Positions 16,762-26,489 of a stretch of 54,496 nucleotides of DNA are shown here, one piece after another. The translations under genes and the position numbers were made by a program. Each line of letters opens with the position of its first letter. The first letter of the stretch is position 1. Origin of the DNA: an uncultured Pseudomonadota bacterium (lineage in GTDB: Bacteria; Pseudomonadota; Alphaproteobacteria; RF32; CAG-239). The stretch covers positions 1 through 54,496 of the forward strand of contig CABUUO010000009.1 in NCBI GenBank assembly GCA_902494875.1. Direction: 5' to 3'. The notes under the pieces are model-generated. The model was not told the DNA's origin, did not search any database, and saw nothing but the letters and a program-made list of their open reading frames with translations.

Positions 16762-18099
16762 GTGAGTAAAAAACAATATTATATCAAAACCTTCGGCTGC
16801 CAGATGAACGTTTATGACTCGCAGCGGATTGCCGGCATTTTGGAAACACTGGGCTACTCGCCCGCTTCCGGTCCCAAAGCGGCGGATCTGATTATTTTCA
16901 ACACCTGCCATATCAGGGAAAAAGCCGCAGAAAAGGTTTTTTCCGACTTGGGCCGTATCTTTGCCATCAAACAGGAACGTCTGGCCGCCGGGCTTGACAC
17001 CGTCATCGGCGTCGTCGGCTGCGTGGTTCAGGCCGAAGACGAACAAATCGCCAAACGCGCACCGTTCGTTGACTTCGCCACCGGCCCGCTGACTTATCAC
17101 CGCCTCCCCGAAATCCTTGCCAAAGTTGGCCGCAAGCGCGGACAAACCGTCATTGACACCGAGTTTCCTGCCGAATCAAAATTCGATTTTCTGCCGCAAA
17201 ACCGTTCGTCCGGCGGCTGTGCCTACCTTGCCGTTCAGGAAGGCTGCAACAATTTCTGCACTTACTGTGTTGTGCCCTACACCCGGGGAATTGAGTGCTC
17301 CCGTCCGGTGGAAGACGTATTGGCTGAAGCCCGGCGTCTGGTTGAAACCGGCGCGTTGGAAATAAACCTCCTCGGACAGAATGTCAACTCATACCATGGA
17401 GAAGATCATACCGGCAAAGAGAGAAATCTGGCTTATCTGCTGCATCGGCTGGCTGAAGTTGAAGGATTGAAAAGAATTCGTTACACGACATCTTATCCGG
17501 CTGACGTCAATGACGAACTCATCGCCTGCCACCGAGACCTGCCGCAGCTGATGCCCTATCTGCACCTGCCTATACAAAGCGGTTCTGACAAAATACTCAA
17601 AGCCATGAACCGCCGCCATACCTCCGGAGATTATCTGCGCACGGTTGAAAAACTATATGCCGCCAACCCCGATCTGCGGATGTCGTCCGATTTCATCGTC
17701 GGCTTCCCGGGCGAAGAAGACGCAGACTTCCAAGCCACGCTGGATATTGTAAACCGCGTCAAATTCATTCAGGCATTTTCGTTCAAATACAGCCGCCGGG
17801 CAGGCACGCCCGCAGCCCTGATGCCGGGACAGGTTGAAGAAAAAATCAAAAAAGAGCGGCTTGACATCCTGCAGGAACTGCTGTTTTCGTATCAGTTAAA
17901 GTTTAATAAAGATTCTGTGGGTAAACTGATGCCGGTGCTTTTTGACATGAAAGGACGCCATGCCGGACAGTTGATCGGCCGCACGCCCTATATGCAAAAT
18001 CTGCATGCCGAAATCGGAAAAGAATATATGAACAAAATCGTTAACATCAGAGTAACCGAAGCGACAACAAACTCGCTAAGCGGAAAAACGGAAGGATAA
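16762..18099 (+). CDS. miaB: tRNA-2-methylthio-N6-isopentenyladenosine37 methylthiotransferase MiaB
   Basis: 445 residues starting with GTG. MiaB is a radical-SAM enzyme with two 4Fe-4S clusters that adds a methylthio group to i6A37 of tRNAs reading UNN codons. The N-terminal cluster cysteines are in TFGCQMN (C13), FNTCHIRE and GVVGCVVQ. The radical-SAM C-x3-C-x2-C is in EGCNNFCTYC (C162, C166, C169). A TRAM domain closes the protein. It opens the run miaB-phoH-ybeY-corC-lnt, with phoH 5 bp downstream, the standard order in this class. Confidence 0.98.
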   Translation: MSKKQYYIKTFGCQMNVYDSQRIAGILETLGYSPASGPKAADLIIFNTCHIREKAAEKVFSDLGRIFAIKQERLAAGLDTVIGVVGCVVQAEDEQIAKRAPFVDFATGPLTYHRLPEILAKVGRKRGQTVIDTEFPAESKFDFLPQNRSSGGCAYLAVQEGCNNFCTYCVVPYTRGIECSRPVEDVLAEARRLVETGALEINLLGQNVNSYHGEDHTGKERNLAYLLHRLAEVEGLKRIRYTTSYPADVNDELIACHRDLPQLMPYLHLPIQSGSDKILKAMNRRHTSGDYLRTVEKLYAANPDLRMSSDFIVGFPGEEDADFQATLDIVNRVKFIQAFSFKYSRRAGTPAALMPGQVEEKIKKERLDILQELLFSYQLKFNKDSVGKLMPVLFDMKGRHAGQLIGRTPYMQNLHAEIGKEYMNKIVNIRVTEATTNSLSGKTEG

Positions 18100-18104
18100 A
18101 GACC

Positions 18105-19076
18105 ATGGCAGAAATCAGCTTTGAACTGTATAACAACTTGTTGATTCAACAACTGGTCGGTCCGCAGGATTCTAATCTGCGGCTGATAGAAAAGATTCTC
18201 GGCGTCGAAATTTCCTCTTTCGGCAACCAGATCAACATCAAAGGCAGCCAGGATGCGATTGATCAGGCAAAAACGGCTATTGACGTCCTTTACAACAAAG
18301 TCAGCAAAGGGATTGAAATCGGCGAACAGGAAGTCAAGGCCGCCGTCCGCATGAGTGACGGCAGCGCCGCGGTTTCCCTTTCCGAAGATCAGAATCTCAA
18401 CGACATTGTCCTCAAAACCAAAAAGCGCCACATCTACCCCCGCTCAGCCACTCAGGCGCAATATATTCAGGAAATGCTGAAAAACGAACTTGTTTTCGGC
18501 CTCGGCCCCGCCGGTACCGGTAAAACCTACCTGGCCGTTGCCTTAGCCGTTTCAATGATGCTGGAAGGAAAAATAGACAAGATCATTTTATCCCGCCCGG
18601 CCGTTGAAGCCGGAGAAAATCTCGGCTTTCTGCCCGGGGATCTCAAAGAAAAGGTTGATCCTTATCTGCGGCCGCTGTATGACGCGCTGTATGAAATGCT
18701 GCCGGCCGAACAGGTCGATAAGAAAATCGCCGTCGGCGAAATTGAAATCGCGCCGCTGGCTTTCATGCGAGGCCGCACTCTGACCAATGCTTTCGTCATT
18801 CTTGACGAGGCTCAGAACACCACGCCGATGCAGATGAAAATGTTTCTGACCCGTCTCGGCGAAAACTCCCGCATGGTCGTCAACGGCGACTTAAGTCAGG
18901 TCGACCTGCCCCGCGGCGTCATTTCCGGTCTGCGCGACGCTCTGGACACGCTGAAAGACACGCAAGGCATCAGTTCCGTACGTTTTGCCGCCACCGATGT
19001 CGTCCGTCACGGTTTGGTTGCCAAAATAGTCAAAGCCTACGAAGAAAGGAGCCAGAAGCAATACGGCGATGAATAA
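18105..19076 (+). CDS. phoH: PhoH-like ATPase (YbeZ)
   Basis: 323 residues. An N-terminal KH-like RNA-binding stretch (about 1-80) precedes a RecA-type ATPase domain with Walker A GPAGTGKT (about residues 134-141) and Walker B FVILDEAQNTTP (about 228). YbeZ partners YbeY in rRNA maturation and ribosome quality control, as supported by their constant linkage. Its stop overlaps the ybeY start by 8 bp, indicating coupled translation. Confidence 0.96.
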   Translation: MAEISFELYNNLLIQQLVGPQDSNLRLIEKILGVEISSFGNQINIKGSQDAIDQAKTAIDVLYNKVSKGIEIGEQEVKAAVRMSDGSAAVSLSEDQNLNDIVLKTKKRHIYPRSATQAQYIQEMLKNELVFGLGPAGTGKTYLAVALAVSMMLEGKIDKIILSRPAVEAGENLGFLPGDLKEKVDPYLRPLYDALYEMLPAEQVDKKIAVGEIEIAPLAFMRGRTLTNAFVILDEAQNTTPMQMKMFLTRLGENSRMVVNGDLSQVDLPRGVISGLRDALDTLKDTQGISSVRFAATDVVRHGLVAKIVKAYEERSQKQYGDE

Positions 19077-19587
19077 GCTTAACTTAAATATTTCCGTGGA
19101 AGAACCGAACTGGAAACAGGCGCTGACAGACATTGAGCGCGTTTCGGAAACGGTCTTTGAAAAAACCGTCGATTATGTTCGCCGGCACGAAGAAATAGAC
19201 TTTCTTGAAACAACAAAACCGCTTGGCGTCAACCTGGCTCTGAGCAACGACGAGGAAGTGCACCGTCTCAACGCTGAGTTTCGTCATATGGACAAACCGA
19301 CCAACGTTTTGTCTTTTGCCAACATTGACGACCCCGGTTTTGAAGACTCTTTACCGCTCTGCGCTGAAATTGAACTCGGCGATATCATTATTGCTTTGGA
19401 AACCATGCAACGCGAGGCCAAAGAAAAGGGCATCTCCCTGCATGACCACTATTGCCATCTCTTAACCCACGGCATTCTCCACCTGCTGGGCTTTGACCAC
19501 ATGGAAGACGACGAAGCCGAATATATGGAAAGTTTCGAAATTGAGATTCTGGCCGGGCTTAACATCAAAAACCCTTACGAGGAGTAG
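19069..19587 (+). CDS. ybeY: Endoribonuclease YbeY
   Basis: 172 residues. YbeY is a zinc-dependent RNase involved in 16S rRNA 3' maturation and 70S quality control. The metal motif HGILHLLGFDH lies at about residues 134-144, preceded by LCAEIELGDIII and NVLSFAN, all expected. It overlaps phoH by 8 bp and is followed after 11 bp by the CorC-type gene. Length and motif spacing are normal. Confidence 0.97.
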   Translation: MNKLNLNISVEEPNWKQALTDIERVSETVFEKTVDYVRRHEEIDFLETTKPLGVNLALSNDEEVHRLNAEFRHMDKPTNVLSFANIDDPGFEDSLPLCAEIELGDIIIALETMQREAKEKGISLHDHYCHLLTHGILHLLGFDHMEDDEAEYMESFEIEILAGLNIKNPYEE

Positions 19588-19598
19588 CTTAAAACACC

Positions 19599-20496
<898 letters not shown>

Positions 20497-20513
<17 letters not shown>

Positions 20514-22023
20514 CAGAATTGCAGAATATCCCAGACTGCTTGCGTTGTTCCTGGGTTTGCTGGCAGTTCGCGCTCTGCCGCCGTTCTTCTGCTTTCCGAT
20601 TTTGTTTGTTTCTTTTGGCGGCCTGTTGCTGCTGATAAATGCCGCCTCCTCGAAAAGAAAGGCTTTCGGTATTGGTTACTGGTTTGGCTTTACCTATTTT
20701 GCCTGCAATATGTCATGGATTGGCAATGCCCTGTTGGTTGACGCGCTCCGTTTCGGCTGGCTGTACCCGATAACCCTGCTTGCCGCCGGCGCTTTCTTTG
20801 GTTTGTTTGCGGCTGTTCCCGCCGCTTTGAGTCTCTGTTTCAAAAACATTTATGCCCGCTGGTTTTCCTTCTCGGCTTTCTGGGTAGTTTTAGAATGGAT
20901 CAGAAGCTTTATTTTCACCGGTTTCCCTTGGAATCTTTTGGGGTCGGTATTAGCATTTTCCGATGAGACGGTGCAGCTTGCATCCGTTGTCGGCACCTAC
21001 GGACTGTCTTTGCTGACCGTGATGCTGACCTCGGCGCCGGCTCTCTGTTTTCCAGCGCCGTCAGCACGCAAAACCGCGTTTGTTTTGTCTTCAGTTGCGA
21101 TGGCTGCGACCCTGATCTGGAGTTACGGTGTCTGGCGTCTGAAACACATGCCGGAAGAAAAATCAGACACTATGGTTCGTATTGTCCAGCCCGCCATCCC
21201 CCAGACCATGAAGTGGAAAAAAGAAGAACTCGAAAACAACTTCCGAGAATACATCCGCTTATCTCGCTTGCCGGGACTGGAACAAATTGACTTCGTCATC
21301 TGGGGAGAAACCGCCTCGCCGTTTCCGCTGGATTTTGAACCGAGGAAACTCCGCGAAATAATGCAGGCCGTTCCCTCCGGTGGCTATCTTCTTACCGGCT
21401 TGGTCCGCTATGAATTGGACGGTGAAACTTTTGCTCCGGTCAACTCCATGTTTGTCATAAATACTCAAGGAAAAATTGTCGATTTTTACGACAAGTCGCA
21501 TCTGGTTCCTTTCGGCGAATATATTCCCTTTCGCCGTTGGCTGCCGGATTGGATCCGCCCCATAACCAACGTTGTGGCCAATTTTCTGCCCGGTACCGGT
21601 CCCAAAGTCATTAAAACCGAAGGACAGCCTTCTTTTGGAGCCCTCATTTGCTATGAAATAATATTTCCGTCTCAGATTGTCGATGTCGACAACCGCCCCC
21701 AATGGCTGGTTAATCTGACCAATGACGGCTGGTACGGCGTCTCTCAGGGGCCCTATCAACATTTGGTCACCGCCAGAATGAGAGCCGTTGAAGAAGGACT
21801 GAGCATTGTCCGTGCCGCCAATACCGGCATCAGCGCCATTATCTCCCCCTACGGGCAAATAACGGCATTTCTTCCCCTCAATCAAAAGGGAATCATTGAC
21901 GCAGAGCTTCCCGCTCCGACGTCTCTCTCCACCGTTTACGGGCATTGGGGCAACCTCCTGCCCTTAACATTATGTCTGCTGAATATAATATTTGCTTTTC
22001 TTCTACACAGGAAGGATATATAA
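20497..22023 (+). CDS. lnt: Apolipoprotein N-acyltransferase
   Basis: 508 residues. Lnt adds the third acyl chain to the N-terminal cysteine of lipoproteins in the inner membrane, which readies them for Lol export. The N-terminal 200 residues are membrane helices. The C-terminal periplasmic nitrilase domain shows the triad: E271 in WGETASP, K333 in FYDKSHLVPFGEY and C385 in LICYE. One further helix ends the protein. The window also encodes five predicted lipoproteins that would be substrates. Confidence 0.97.
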
Positions 22024-22102
22024 ATCATTGATATTTATTGAACAAAATATTATATTAGCATTATAATCAATTAACAATATAACATATTATATAAAATATG
22101 TG

Positions 22103-22131
22103 TTGACGTTATTATGCTAAAATCATATTTT
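22103..22131 (+). promoter_or_regulatory. Predicted promoter of the XRE regulator
   Basis: TTGACG (22103-22108) and TATTTT (22126-22131) are separated by 17 bp in a very AT-rich gap of 140 bp after lnt. It would give a leader of about 25 bases before the AAAGGA ribosome binding site. Confidence 0.5.
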
Positions 22132-22163
22132 ATGGTATGGTGTAATATAAAGGAAAATTGAAG

Positions 22164-22658
22164 ATGACTGCAGAAATTGTAAAAAGATCAAGTCGCGGAC
22201 GCACCCCCCAGGGAGAACCAAACCCTATCGACGTGCACGTCGGCAATCGTATACGGTTAAGACGTACTCTTCTTGGTCTCAGCCAGGAAAAGTTGGCGTC
22301 TCTGTTAGGGCTGACTTTCCAGCAGGTTCAGAAATACGAACGCGGCATGAACCGCGTCGGCGCCAGCCGCTTATGGGACATCGGAAAAGTATTGGAAGTT
22401 CCGGTCGGCTTTTTCTACGAAGACATGGACAAAGAAGTTGCCAACCAAAGTCCGCGTATGTTCAGCATTCCAGACAGCACGCCGGCAGAATTGTCTGACA
22501 ACAATGAAGAAGTAGATTTAGACCCGATGCACCGTCAGGAAACAATAGAATTGGTAAAAGCCTACTATAAAATTGCTAACCGCAAAGCGGCCAAGCATAT
22601 GTTTGATTTGATTGTGGCTATGTCCAAAACCACTTACAATAATGACGAAGATGAATAA
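22164..22658 (+). CDS. XRE-family helix-turn-helix transcriptional regulator
   Basis: 164 residues. I chose ATG 22164 because AAAGGA stands nine bases before it; the in-frame TTG two codons earlier is too close to that site. The HTH lies at about residues 28-80 (RIRLRRTLLGLSQEKLASLLG, then FQQVQKYERG), followed by an acidic C-terminus with a helix QETIELVKAYYKI. Small XRE proteins of this type sit between lnt and metK in many alphaproteobacteria. The target genes are unknown. A terminator separates it from metK. Confidence 0.9.
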   Translation: MTAEIVKRSSRGRTPQGEPNPIDVHVGNRIRLRRTLLGLSQEKLASLLGLTFQQVQKYERGMNRVGASRLWDIGKVLEVPVGFFYEDMDKEVANQSPRMFSIPDSTPAELSDNNEEVDLDPMHRQETIELVKAYYKIANRKAAKHMFDLIVAMSKTTYNNDEDE

Positions 22659-22681
22659 ATAAAACTTCATATCATCAAAAA

Positions 22682-22712
22682 AAAGCTGGTAAAACACCGG
22701 CTTTTTTTTTAT
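22682..22712 (+). terminator. Terminator after the XRE regulator
   Basis: AGCTGGT and ACCGGCT (22684-22701) pair with one wobble around an AAAAC loop and are followed by nine T. It isolates metK from the upstream gene. No SAM-riboswitch-like structure is present in this gap. Confidence 0.85.
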
Positions 22713-22745
22713 GTTAAAATAAATTTTAACAAAACGAGGTTAATA

Positions 22746-23897
22746 ATGAAACAGCTTTTTACCAGTGAATCCGTTTCCGAAGGACATCCGGACAAAGTCT
22801 GCGACCAGATATCAGACGTCATACTCGACGTCTTCCTGCGTCATGATCCTTATGCTCGCACGGCCATAGAAACTCTGGCCACCACCAACCGCGTTATTAT
22901 TGCCGGCGAAACCAAAAGCAGCATTGGCGTTTCTGCGGAAGAAATTGAAAATGCCGTCAGAACCTGCATCAGAAAAATCGGCTATGAACAGGAAGGTTTC
23001 AACTGGCAAAACGTAGAAATCACCAACCTCATCCACGGACAGTCGGCCGACATCGCCCTTGGCGTTGACATCAACGGCGCCGGAGACCAGGGCATCATGT
23101 TCGGCTATGCTAAGAAAGAAGCGGGCTTCGACACCGAATATATGCCGCTGGCCATTTACCTCTCCAACCGTATTTTGCACAATCTGGCTCAAGCCCGCCA
23201 TAGCGGCGAAATCAGCGGCATTGAGCCCGATGCCAAAAGTCAGGTAACGTTGGAATACGACGGTTCAATCCCTGTCGGCGTCAGAAAAATAGTCGTATCC
23301 ACACAACACAGCGCCGATCTTTCTCAAAGCGAAGTCCGAGAAATTGTAAAAAAATACATTCAAAAAAGCCTGCCTGAAGGCTGGATGCCGTCAGACGAAA
23401 ACATACTCATCAATCCGACCGGACGCTTCGTCATCGGAGGCCCCGACGGAGACACGGGATTAACCGGCCGCAAAATCATTGTCGACAATTACGGCGGTTA
23501 TGCACCGCACGGCGGCGGCGCCTTCTCCGGCAAAGATCCGACCAAAGTAGACCGATCGGCAGCCTATATGCTGCGTTATCTGGCTAAAAACATCGTTGCT
23601 TCCGGAATTGCCGACGAATGTCTTCTGCAACTGTCTTATGCCATCGGCATCGCCGAACCTTTGTCTCTGTTCATTGACTGCAAAGGCTCCAACCGTGTTG
23701 ATGAAACCTGCATTCTGCAAACTATCCGCAAAAATGTCGATCTTACGCCGCGCGGCATAATCAGCGGCCTGAACCTGCGCCGGCCAATATACGAACCCAC
23801 CGCTTCTTATGGCCACTTTGGCCGCAACCCTCAAGAAGACGGAAGCTTTTCCTGGGAAAAGCTGGACTTGACAGAGGAGTTCCAAAAATGCTTATAA
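22746..23897 (+). CDS. metK: S-adenosylmethionine synthetase
   Basis: 383 residues, full length. MetK makes S-adenosylmethionine from methionine and ATP in the cytoplasm. Conserved elements include SEGHPDKVCDQISD near residue 10, GAGDQGIMFGYA near 112, the GGPDGDTGLTGRKIIVD segment and GGGAFSGKDPTKVDRSAAY. A GAGG ribosome binding site precedes the ATG. It overlaps trmB by 10 bp, which places the SAM supplier with a SAM-dependent tRNA methylase, and SAM also serves MiaB upstream. Confidence 0.99.
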   Translation: MKQLFTSESVSEGHPDKVCDQISDVILDVFLRHDPYARTAIETLATTNRVIIAGETKSSIGVSAEEIENAVRTCIRKIGYEQEGFNWQNVEITNLIHGQSADIALGVDINGAGDQGIMFGYAKKEAGFDTEYMPLAIYLSNRILHNLAQARHSGEISGIEPDAKSQVTLEYDGSIPVGVRKIVVSTQHSADLSQSEVREIVKKYIQKSLPEGWMPSDENILINPTGRFVIGGPDGDTGLTGRKIIVDNYGGYAPHGGGAFSGKDPTKVDRSAAYMLRYLAKNIVASGIADECLLQLSYAIGIAEPLSLFIDCKGSNRVDETCILQTIRKNVDLTPRGIISGLNLRRPIYEPTASYGHFGRNPQEDGSFSWEKLDLTEEFQKCL

Positions 23898-24700
23898 ACG
23901 AAAAGATTACTTATCAGGAAAACGGCGTCAATATCACCGTTGAACCCAAATCACAAGAGTCTCATTTCACGCCGCGCGACACTTTCGGCCGGCCGAAATT
24001 TTATGGCCGACGCAAAGGCCGCATCGTCCGCAAGGCAAAATCCGCGCTGCTGGATATTTTCCTGCCCAAAGTCAGAATTAACGAACACACAGTCTTTGAC
24101 AAGCAGACCATGTTCGGCAAACCGGTAGAAGGCATATGCCTGGAAATCGGCTTTGGTGACGGACAGCATTTGGCCGGACAGGCTTTAAATCACCCGGAAC
24201 TGGGCTTTATCGGCGCTGAAGTATTCCAAAACGGCGTTGCCAATCTTTTAACGCTGATTACCGGCATCAAAGAAGGTAATCAGCTTCCGCAACACATATC
24301 TCTCCTTCCGGAAAGAACCGACAACATCCGTGTTTTTGATGATGATATCCGTCTGTTGTTTGAACGCATTCCCGATGGCTTTTTGGATAAGATATTTGTT
24401 CTGTTCCCGGATCCCTGGCCCAAAAAACGCCATGCGCACCGCCGTTTTATCAATCCTGACAATCTGAAGGAAATTTCCCGAATATTAAAAAAAGGCGGCA
24501 TCTTAAGGGTTGCCACCGATCATAAAATCTATAAAGGGTGGACTCTCCGCCAGCTGGCTGCAAACCAGGACTTCAAGTGGTGCGCCAAATGCGGAGCCGA
24601 CTGGAAGCACGAACCCTCAGACTGGGTTAAAACCAAATATCAGCAAAAAGCTTTGCGAGAAGGCCGTCGACCGGTTTTTTTGGATTTTGAAAAAATTTAA
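23888..24700 (+). CDS. trmB: tRNA (guanine-N7-)-methyltransferase
   Basis: 270 residues. TrmB methylates G46 in the variable loop of tRNAs. The SAM-binding segment CLEIGFGDGQHL is near residue 82, and the family hallmark FPDPWPKKRHAHRRFI near residue 175. The N-terminal 75 residues include a basic stretch (RPKFYGRRKGRIVRKAKS) that is longer than in E. coli but typical of alphaproteobacterial forms. It overlaps the end of metK. The downstream rimP-nusA genes common in relatives are not here. Confidence 0.96.
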   Translation: MLINEKITYQENGVNITVEPKSQESHFTPRDTFGRPKFYGRRKGRIVRKAKSALLDIFLPKVRINEHTVFDKQTMFGKPVEGICLEIGFGDGQHLAGQALNHPELGFIGAEVFQNGVANLLTLITGIKEGNQLPQHISLLPERTDNIRVFDDDIRLLFERIPDGFLDKIFVLFPDPWPKKRHAHRRFINPDNLKEISRILKKGGILRVATDHKIYKGWTLRQLAANQDFKWCAKCGADWKHEPSDWVKTKYQQKALREGRRPVFLDFEKI

Positions 24701-24722
24701 TATGTTTTCCAAATAACCGCGC

Positions 24723-25232
24723 TTACTGGGAAATGATCGTCGGCTGTAAATTGGGTTCTGTTACCGTTGAAACGTCTTTTATCGGGTAGGCCTGCACATC
24801 AATAATATCGTTCCCCGATTGATACAATTCATTTTCAATCTTATCGCTCGGCTGCGGCAGCGGAACCTCTCCCGGCTTCCATACGCCCTGATTGCTTTCC
24901 TGCACAATCGGCGCGGGCTGCCGGACTTCCGGTCTTGCTCCTGCGCCGGAGCTTGAGTTTGGCTGCGGCGTAACAAACACGCTCGGAAGCGTTTCGGTAT
25001 CGGAATCAGCAATCGGATCTCCAAGCGGATTTCCGGCCTCGGGACTTTGTTCCACCAAATCTTCATTTTCGCCGCCGGAAACGTTTCTTGCCGCCCCCCA
25101 GACAATGGTCGGCTGAGCATCGTTCGGGGCTTCTTCCTCAATATTATAATTGTTTTTAATTTCCCCGGCATCGGCATTTACCGCACAAACCAACCATAAT
25201 GCCAAAACCAGACTGCCTGCCGCTTCATTCAT
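24723..25232 (-). CDS. Hypothetical secreted acidic, proline-rich protein
   Basis: 169 residues; no family recognised. The ATG at 25232 has GGAG six bases upstream and gives a Sec-type signal peptide (GSLVLALWLVCAVNADAG; cleavage near residue 21). The mature part is acidic, rich in Pro, Glu, Asn and Ser and low in hydrophobics, so it is probably disordered and periplasmic. It converges with trmB and is divergent from the membrane-protein gene at 25395. Confidence 0.65.
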   Translation of the reverse strand: MNEAAGSLVLALWLVCAVNADAGEIKNNYNIEEEAPNDAQPTIVWGAARNVSGGENEDLVEQSPEAGNPLGDPIADSDTETLPSVFVTPQPNSSSGAGARPEVRQPAPIVQESNQGVWKPGEVPLPQPSDKIENELYQSGNDIIDVQAYPIKDVSTVTEPNLQPTIISQ

Positions 25233-25329
25233 TTTTTTCTCCGTTTTCAAAGTTTTCCGGTCATTGAAATAATCATCTTAAAAATAAATTCAAGCGTCTC
25301 AAACACATATTTGAAATTAGACAAATATA

Positions 25330-25357
25330 TTGACAAATAAATTATGAAAACTATAAT
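25330..25357 (+). promoter_or_regulatory. Consensus sigma-70 promoter for the gene at 25395
   Basis: TTGACA (25330-25335) and TATAAT (25352-25357) both match the consensus exactly, with a 16-bp spacer. Transcription would start near 25364, leaving a short leader before a GGAGAAAC ribosome binding site. This is the strongest promoter by sequence in the window. Confidence 0.75.
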
Positions 25358-25394
25358 CTCCTCATAATCAATCAAATATTGGAGAAACAAAAAG

Positions 25395-26423
25395 ATGTCT
25401 GACTATCTCAAGGCTCAAGACCTGCTTGATGATATTCGCAGCGTCAAAAATATGCGACATGAAAAATATAATTTCAACGGATATTTTCTCGGAGCATTGT
25501 ATCACCGTGGACATGAAGTCATCCGTGACTATATCAACGGCAGCAAAAAAATAAACGCCAAAGACGCCCGTATTTTGGAAGAGTATATCTACGAAATGAC
25601 CAGAAACCGTTACGGACATCTGGACCGTTGCGGTTCCGAGGCAATGTTGCGCCTGCAAAAAGAACACGGCCTGTCCCGCAAATACCGCATCAACCGTCTC
25701 CGCTGGAAAGACAAACTGCGCGCGTCATTATCCCCGCAACTGCTTCCCTCGGTTAAAAAGCCCAAACTGAAAACCGGTTTCAAAAAAATCTTCAACAAAA
25801 GCAAAAAATGGCTGCTGGCCGGAACCATAGTCGCCGCCGGAATCTTCGGCGCCAAAACCTTGCTCAAAGAAAGCCGACACCCGGTTCGGGCCGAAATGTC
25901 ATACACCGTCACGCCTGACACCGCAACCTCGGCTTCCGTCATAGCGGATACGGCTGTAGCCGTACGGGCGCCAACGAAAGAAAATACGTCTTCGCAAACC
26001 GCCGATAACAAAATCGATAGCATCTGGAAAAACTATTACGACAGCGCGTTAAATATCCATCTGGGAAGTGCCGGACGCGACAGTCTCTACCAACGTGTAT
26101 CTTCAATGATCAAAGAAAAAAGGCTTGCTCCCGACCCTGCTTTCAGCGTCAGCCGCTATGCCCATTCGATAACTATGTGGAACCTGTTGAGACCCAATAC
26201 TGCGGAAAACAAGTTCATCAGAGAAGCAATCAGAGGCAAAACACTCTCCACCGAAGAAAACCGCCGTTTTAACAATCTGATCCGACAAGCCGGAGAAAAA
26301 GGAAAAGGACTGACGGGCACAGGCAAATTCAGTAATTACGACCACAGCAGCCTGGCTGCTCAAAAAGAGCACATCCACGCCGTACAAACCGTTAACGCTC
26401 TTCTAAAAAAACATACACGTTAA
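25395..26423 (+). CDS. Hypothetical single-pass membrane protein
   Basis: 342 residues; no family recognised. A basic cytoplasmic N-terminal part of about 135 residues is followed by one membrane helix (WLLAGTIVAAGIFGAKTLL, about residues 139-157). A Ser/Thr/Ala-rich linker (about 165-205) and a charged helical C-terminal domain (about 205-342) would lie in the periplasm. No signal peptide is seen. It is transcribed from a perfect consensus promoter and converges with rpoC across a terminator. High expression is likely from the promoter, but its role is unknown. Confidence 0.75.
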   Translation: MSDYLKAQDLLDDIRSVKNMRHEKYNFNGYFLGALYHRGHEVIRDYINGSKKINAKDARILEEYIYEMTRNRYGHLDRCGSEAMLRLQKEHGLSRKYRINRLRWKDKLRASLSPQLLPSVKKPKLKTGFKKIFNKSKKWLLAGTIVAAGIFGAKTLLKESRHPVRAEMSYTVTPDTATSASVIADTAVAVRAPTKENTSSQTADNKIDSIWKNYYDSALNIHLGSAGRDSLYQRVSSMIKEKRLAPDPAFSVSRYAHSITMWNLLRPNTAENKFIREAIRGKTLSTEENRRFNNLIRQAGEKGKGLTGTGKFSNYDHSSLAAQKEHIHAVQTVNALLKKHTR

Positions 26424-26440
26424 ACAAAAAAAATAGAATA

Positions 26441-26474
26441 AAAAAATCTCCCGGAAAACCGGGAGATTTTTTTG
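26441..26474. terminator. Bidirectional terminator between 25395 gene and rpoC
   Basis: ATCTCCCGG (26446-26454) and CCGGGAGAT (26459-26467) form a 9-bp stem with an AAAA loop, A-run before and T-run after, able to stop both converging genes. Confidence 0.9.
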
Positions 26475-26489
26475 CAATACATCCAACCG

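Noticed and set aside
22659..22745. Possible SAM riboswitch before metK
   Set aside because: The gap is 87 bases, contains only a terminator hairpin and a ribosome binding site, and shows no SAM-aptamer pattern.
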